Part shown: in pieces, positions 8,201 to 9,185 of the stretch | Position numbering within the stretch: position 1 is the first letter of the stretch | How the letters are laid out: each line of letters starts with the position of its first letter | DNA from: Marinilabiliales bacterium | GTDB taxonomy: Bacteria; Bacteroidota; Bacteroidia; Bacteroidales; F082 | Reading direction: 5' to 3' | NCBI GenBank assembly: GCA_002869465.1 | Contig: PKSW01000198.1 | Coordinates: 1-9,185, forward strand | Length of the DNA: 9,185 nucleotides | Translations under genes and position numbers: made by a program | Notes under the pieces: generated by a model | Database searches by the model: none | Seen by the model: the letters and a program-made list of their open reading frames with translations, nothing else | What the model was told of the DNA's origin: nothing

Positions 8201-8454
8201 GGAAGCTGTTGATCCCGCAATAATATGAAACCTTTCAGGGCAATTGATTCTGCATTCTCAGTGTCATTATCTTTCCATGCCGCCTCTGCCCGATCTATGA
8301 TATGAGTTAGTCTTTCAATAGGATTACTAGGTACGGAATCGAGCTGGTTAAGTTTATTCGCCGCATCAGCGAATACTCTATTATGGCTTAAGAATAAACA
8401 TACAAAAATGCACAATACTGCTATGAATATATGCAGTTTTATAATAGTAGGCAC
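5266..8454 (-). CDS. Membrane-anchored TPR-CHAT domain protein (caspase-like protease family)
   Basis: This 1062-residue protein combines TPR protein-binding repeats with a CHAT (caspase-HetF-associated with TPRs) domain of the caspase/separase clan. Residues 1-31 are a signal peptide (cleavage likely after ADA, 29-31). About ten TPRs span 90-480, for example TYNYIGIAYFQMRDYRKANIYY (134-155) and AELYYKKALEIYS (277-289). A coiled-coil-like stretch covers about 580-640. CHAT runs from about 730 to 1020: IIPDGVLGYLPFEIL (751-765), VIHLAMHA with the probable catalytic His883, TLSACNTGTG with Cys930, and the closing HPFYWSAYIVTGD (1008-1020). The dyad is intact. Residues 1029-1052 form a transmembrane helix followed by RHKKR, so the catalytic part should face the periplasm. 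The start is GTG (8452-8454): an in-frame TGA lies immediately upstream, and later starts would cut the signal peptide. It converges on the sigma factor/TPR pair. Protease activity and targets are inferred, since some CHAT proteins may be inactive or only scaffolding. Confidence 0.9.
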   Translation of the reverse strand: MPTIIKLHIFIAVLCIFVCLFLSHNRVFADAANKLNQLDSVPSNPIERLTHIIDRAEAAWKDNDTENAESIALKGFILLRDQQLPDSIYAELLHIYGKILVDQQHNIQGIDSLLKSIQLKIQTFDEHHKSLSKTYNYIGIAYFQMRDYRKANIYYKMSAGILVKNGLWGPHLFDSYLNIGIVEAVQGKYDLAFNYFDTTRMVLDSIGLKVDSLLIARFYLNYGALATLNGKFEEGNSYLNKGEIIFQKKYGSDYLRISDINLNKGLNAYFNYDFKKAELYYKKALEIYSQNNNAEDRISRAVGNLAAVNLKIDQYDQAIQYCHIGLEYEPPDELKWLLYSNLTQAYIAKNDEENALINFNRAIDLEEEGKVSSIKKINLYIEFANFLLKKDQFAESKKYYLQAAEFITNSFGQNAAAYARILSRLGYYYLATNSIDSSLRYFNDAISIWNDASDSSGSNIETYNEVRFAESYIGRARAYYKKYTETNNPEFLEAGSRDIKMILERMEQVISKLDKESKLLLFEQLKPSYNLAIEISYEQNRLSEKNDYLQEVFNYMERSKSAVLLASVRNLNALKSSDVPANIMQLEKQLNEEINGLRQLLADEKQKQYPAIDKISFFETKLLSLLLEHDSLVDNLEENYPKYYALKYDRSTIQLPLLIEKIGDDEAIIEYEIADSAIYIYAITKNGITIRDTRIDTTFWNSLNYLLTVKDVDISEFRKSEIRQFYEYSNILWKQLIEPVCHFVKEKKLIIIPDGVLGYLPFEILARTTEHPEELTFKSMPYLLNEFPVSYSYSSTLKYNPYFVKKEAVNNHELIAFAPDYGQDNENPSQTRNLIFENLPNSKHEVISIEEMWGGKLFLGNDATKSNFIKKAGNYNVIHLAMHAMINDSVPMFSKLVFSETKKDTSTSFLSTYEIYDLVLNASMVTLSACNTGTGILRSGEGIMSLARGFIYAGVPSIVMTLWEVQDKSGSDIMTRYYRNLTRGDAKDVALQKAKLEFLKDSPDYSTHPFYWSAYIVTGDTQPIKNSKLPFIYSFGALGILILTTLILWLIIRHKKRSGKTI

Positions 8455-8521
8455 TCAATATGCATGCATTTGTGCTTGTTTGTTGTATATCTTCTGCATC
8501 CCGGTTATAAAAGTACACCTG

Positions 8522-8560
8522 AACTATTTAGTATGTATACGTGTATAATCGCAAATAGTT
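8522..8560. repeat. Operator-like 8-bp inverted repeat upstream of the TPR-CHAT gene
   Basis: AACTATTT (8522-8529) and AAATAGTT (8553-8560) are exact reverse complements separated by 23 bases. The spacer holds the palindrome GTATAC. A second, interleaved 7-bp pair is ATAATCG (8545-8551) with CGATTAT (8572-8578). The nearer arm is about 68 bases upstream of the TPR-CHAT GTG start, so it could be a regulator site in that promoter. In such AT-rich DNA, chance is also possible. Confidence 0.35.
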
Positions 8561-8595
8561 GGCAAAATTAACGATTATTATCACTTTCTGAAACG

Positions 8596-8623
8596 AAAAA
8601 AGGACGCTATCGCGTCCTTTTTT
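8596..8623. terminator. Bidirectional Rho-independent terminator
   Basis: AAAAAAGGACGC (8596-8607) and GCGTCCTTTTTT (8612-8623) form a perfect 12-bp stem with a TATC loop. There is a T-run after the GC core on either strand, so it can work in both directions. No gene is visible to its left on the + strand. The likeliest user is a leftward transcript from the repeat-peptide gene or the small ORF at 8652-8744, which it would separate from the TPR-CHAT promoter. It could also end a small RNA. Confidence 0.85.
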
Positions 8624-8651
8624 AACCTTCTACCAAAAATTCCTCTGTTGT

Positions 8652-8744
8652 TCAAACGATTTTTCGTAGTGCCCTTTCAAGTAGTTGCTTGTTATCATTG
8701 CCTGTTACTTCAATAATTACAATAATTGCCAGGGCTTTGACCAT
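8652..8744 (-). CDS. Possible 30-residue small protein (unrecognised)
   Basis: An ATG at 8742-8744 opens 30 codons ending in TGA (8652-8654). The peptide begins MVKALAIIVIIEVTG, with a hydrophobic first half, and ends in a charged amphipathic half (NKQLLERALRKIV). I do not recognise it. The frame is also open upstream to a GTG at 8772-8774, which would give 40 residues. The stop lies 28 bases before the 8623-8596 terminator, as expected for the last gene of a leftward transcript. There is no clear ribosome binding site and the length is short enough to arise by chance. It may also be the remnant of a larger gene. Confidence 0.22.
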   Translation of the reverse strand: MVKALAIIVIIEVTGNDNKQLLERALRKIV

Positions 8745-8771
8745 AGTATGAAACAAGAATAAATCGTTTCC

Positions 8772-8787
8772 CACCGTACGAAGAAAA
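8772..8787 (+). repeat. Left copy of a 16-bp inverted repeat (CACCGTACGAAGAAAA)
   Basis: This 16-mer matches the reverse complement of 9126-9141 at 15 of 16 positions; the first 10 bases (CACCGTACGA, with the CGTACG palindrome) are identical. The two copies face inward and enclose the repeat-peptide gene in 370 bases. This could be the terminal inverted repeats of a small non-autonomous element, or two sites for one regulator. No target-site duplication is obvious outside the copies. Confidence 0.5.
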
Positions 8788-8880
8788 CATGATCATTGTA
8801 ATCATACATTCAGCCAGTAAATGTATAAGTAGTAATATCTACCTTAAATAAGAACGTATATATAAACTAGTATCTTTTGT

Positions 8881-9132
8881 TTAGGCCTGTCTGCCTGACG
8901 GACACCAAACAGCTTCAACATCGCCTTCCGGACGGTGGTGTGCACTCGCTAGTCTGCCTGACGGACACCAAACGGCTTCGACATCGCCTTCCGGGTGGTG
9001 ATCATTAGTAACAATATTTACCGAATTGTCAGTATTTTCAATGCTTGAAACGTAGTTTAACTGTATCCCTGCGACACATATTAACACAAAAGCCAATAAA
9101 CTTAAATGGAATAATTTTCTAAGATTTTTCAT
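8881..9132 (-). CDS. Small secreted protein with two tandem C-terminal peptide repeats (possible peptide precursor)
   Basis: I do not recognise this 83-residue protein as a named family. Residues 1-22 form a signal peptide (basic MKNLRK, then LSLLAFVLICVAG), with no lipobox around Cys19. A short polar spacer (about 23-44) follows. The last half is two copies of one peptide: HHPEGDVEAVWCPSGR (45-60) and HHRPEGDVEAVWCPSGR (65-81), joined by LASA and ending in QA. Each copy has one Trp and one Cys. The layout (signal, leader, tandem cores) is that of a multi-core peptide precursor such as a secreted signal or modified peptide, but no processing enzyme is visible nearby. The alternative is that a dispersed DNA repeat inserted in frame: the repeat DNA is about 60% GC against AT-rich flanks. 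ATG at 9130-9132 is the start, and it overlaps the right copy of the 16-bp inverted repeat. A leftward transcript could end at 8596. Confidence 0.6.
   Translation of the reverse strand: MKNLRKLFHLSLLAFVLICVAGIQLNYVSSIENTDNSVNIVTNDHHPEGDVEAVWCPSGRLASAHHRPEGDVEAVWCPSGRQA
8889..9000 (-). repeat. Two-copy tandem repeat, 63-base period, inside the small secreted protein gene
   Basis: Copies at 8889-8940 and 8952-9000 are offset by 63 bases (21 codons). Within the shared part they differ by two substitutions, both at third codon positions and both silent (GTT/GTC and GCT/GCC on the coding strand), plus one in-frame codon indel (an Arg codon present only in the 8889-8940 copy). The repeat is about 60% GC, well above the flanks. 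Each copy also contains a short hairpin-capable stretch, TGTCTG-CCTGA-CGGACA (one wobble pair), at the left edge of the first copy. Confidence 0.9.
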
Positions 9133-9141
9133 CGTACGGTG
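9126..9141 (-). repeat. Right copy of the 16-bp inverted repeat, over the peptide gene start
   Basis: Read on the minus strand this is CACCGTACGATGAAAA, one mismatch from the copy at 8772-8787. It contains the ATG (9130-9132) of the small secreted protein gene, so a protein bound here could block translation or transcription initiation. Outward of the two copies the sequences do not match. Confidence 0.5.
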
Positions 9142-9155
9142 CTTTAAAATGTAAT

Positions 9156-9175
9156 TGAATAGTAACAGCTATTCA
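9156..9175. promoter_or_regulatory. Palindrome upstream of the repeat-peptide gene
   Basis: TGAATAG (9156-9162) and CTATTCA (9169-9175) are exact reverse complements with a 6-base spacer. They lie 24 bases upstream of the small gene's ATG, a position suited to an operator over its promoter. The region to the window edge is too short to define a promoter. Confidence 0.35.
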
Positions 9176-9185
9176 CTTGTTAGTA

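Larger units (their letters stand above)
8455..8880. other. 426-base region without a confident gene
   Basis: This AT-rich stretch separates the TPR-CHAT gene from the small repeat-peptide gene. It should contain the TPR-CHAT promoter: TACTTTTA, read leftward at 8515-8508, is one base off TAnnTTTG but has no convincing -33 partner. It also holds an 8-bp inverted repeat (8522-8560), a strong bidirectional terminator (8596-8623), a possible 30-codon leftward ORF (8652-8744), and the left copy of a 16-bp inverted repeat (8772-8787). Bases 8788-8880 show nothing recognisable. No tRNA, rRNA or CRISPR-like pattern was seen. Confidence 0.6.

Noticed and set aside
8781..8849. Short + strand ORF (ATG at 8789, about 20 codons) after the left inverted repeat copy
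   Set aside because: It is very short, has no recognisable pattern and no companion signals, and is consistent with chance.
8889..9000. CRISPR-like repeat/spacer structure
   Set aside because: There are only two copies, the unit is coding and longer than a CRISPR repeat, and the gap between copies is about 11 bases rather than a spacer.

Overview
The window looks like chromosomal DNA from a member of the Bacteroidota. It is AT-rich, Shine-Dalgarno sequences are weak or absent, and every intact gene whose end is visible stops at TAA. A sigma factor gene, a membrane TPR gene and a TPR-CHAT gene sit together, an association I recall from this phylum. The placement is inference from gene content and base composition; there is no rRNA or other phylogenetic marker in the window.

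Left part (1-3696): the 3' end of an AddB-like helicase/nuclease gene runs rightward to 1391. It meets a two-gene leftward unit head-on. That unit is a secreted endonuclease/exonuclease/phosphatase-family protein (2674-3696), followed 5 bases later by an Nramp-family transporter (1403-2668). The transporter frame is broken by one in-frame TAG but is otherwise full length.

Middle part (3697-8454): a roughly 260-base divergent intergenic region leads into a rightward pair, an ECF-like sigma factor (GTG start) and, 5 bases later, a small single-pass membrane protein with TPRs. The pair ends at a strong terminator. It faces tail-to-tail a 1062-residue TPR-CHAT protein with a signal peptide, about ten TPRs, a coiled coil, a caspase-like CHAT domain with its His/Cys dyad intact, and a C-terminal membrane anchor. 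A reasonable reading is an envelope-facing protease or sensor, a membrane TPR partner that may act as an anti-sigma factor, and a sigma factor as output. The parts list is loosely like the type III-E CRISPR Craspase pathway (TPR-CHAT protease, cleaved Csx30, sigma factor). This link is a hypothesis.

Right part (8455-9185): 426 bases with no confident gene, holding an operator-like inverted repeat, a perfect 12-bp bidirectional terminator and a possible 30-residue ORF. After it comes a small leftward gene (8881-9132) for a signal-peptide-bearing 83-residue protein that ends in two near-identical copies of a Trp/Cys-containing peptide. The only substitutions between the DNA copies are synonymous. 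A 16-bp imperfect inverted repeat brackets this gene. The secreted repeat-peptide gene and the sigma/TPR/CHAT set are the most interesting parts of the window.
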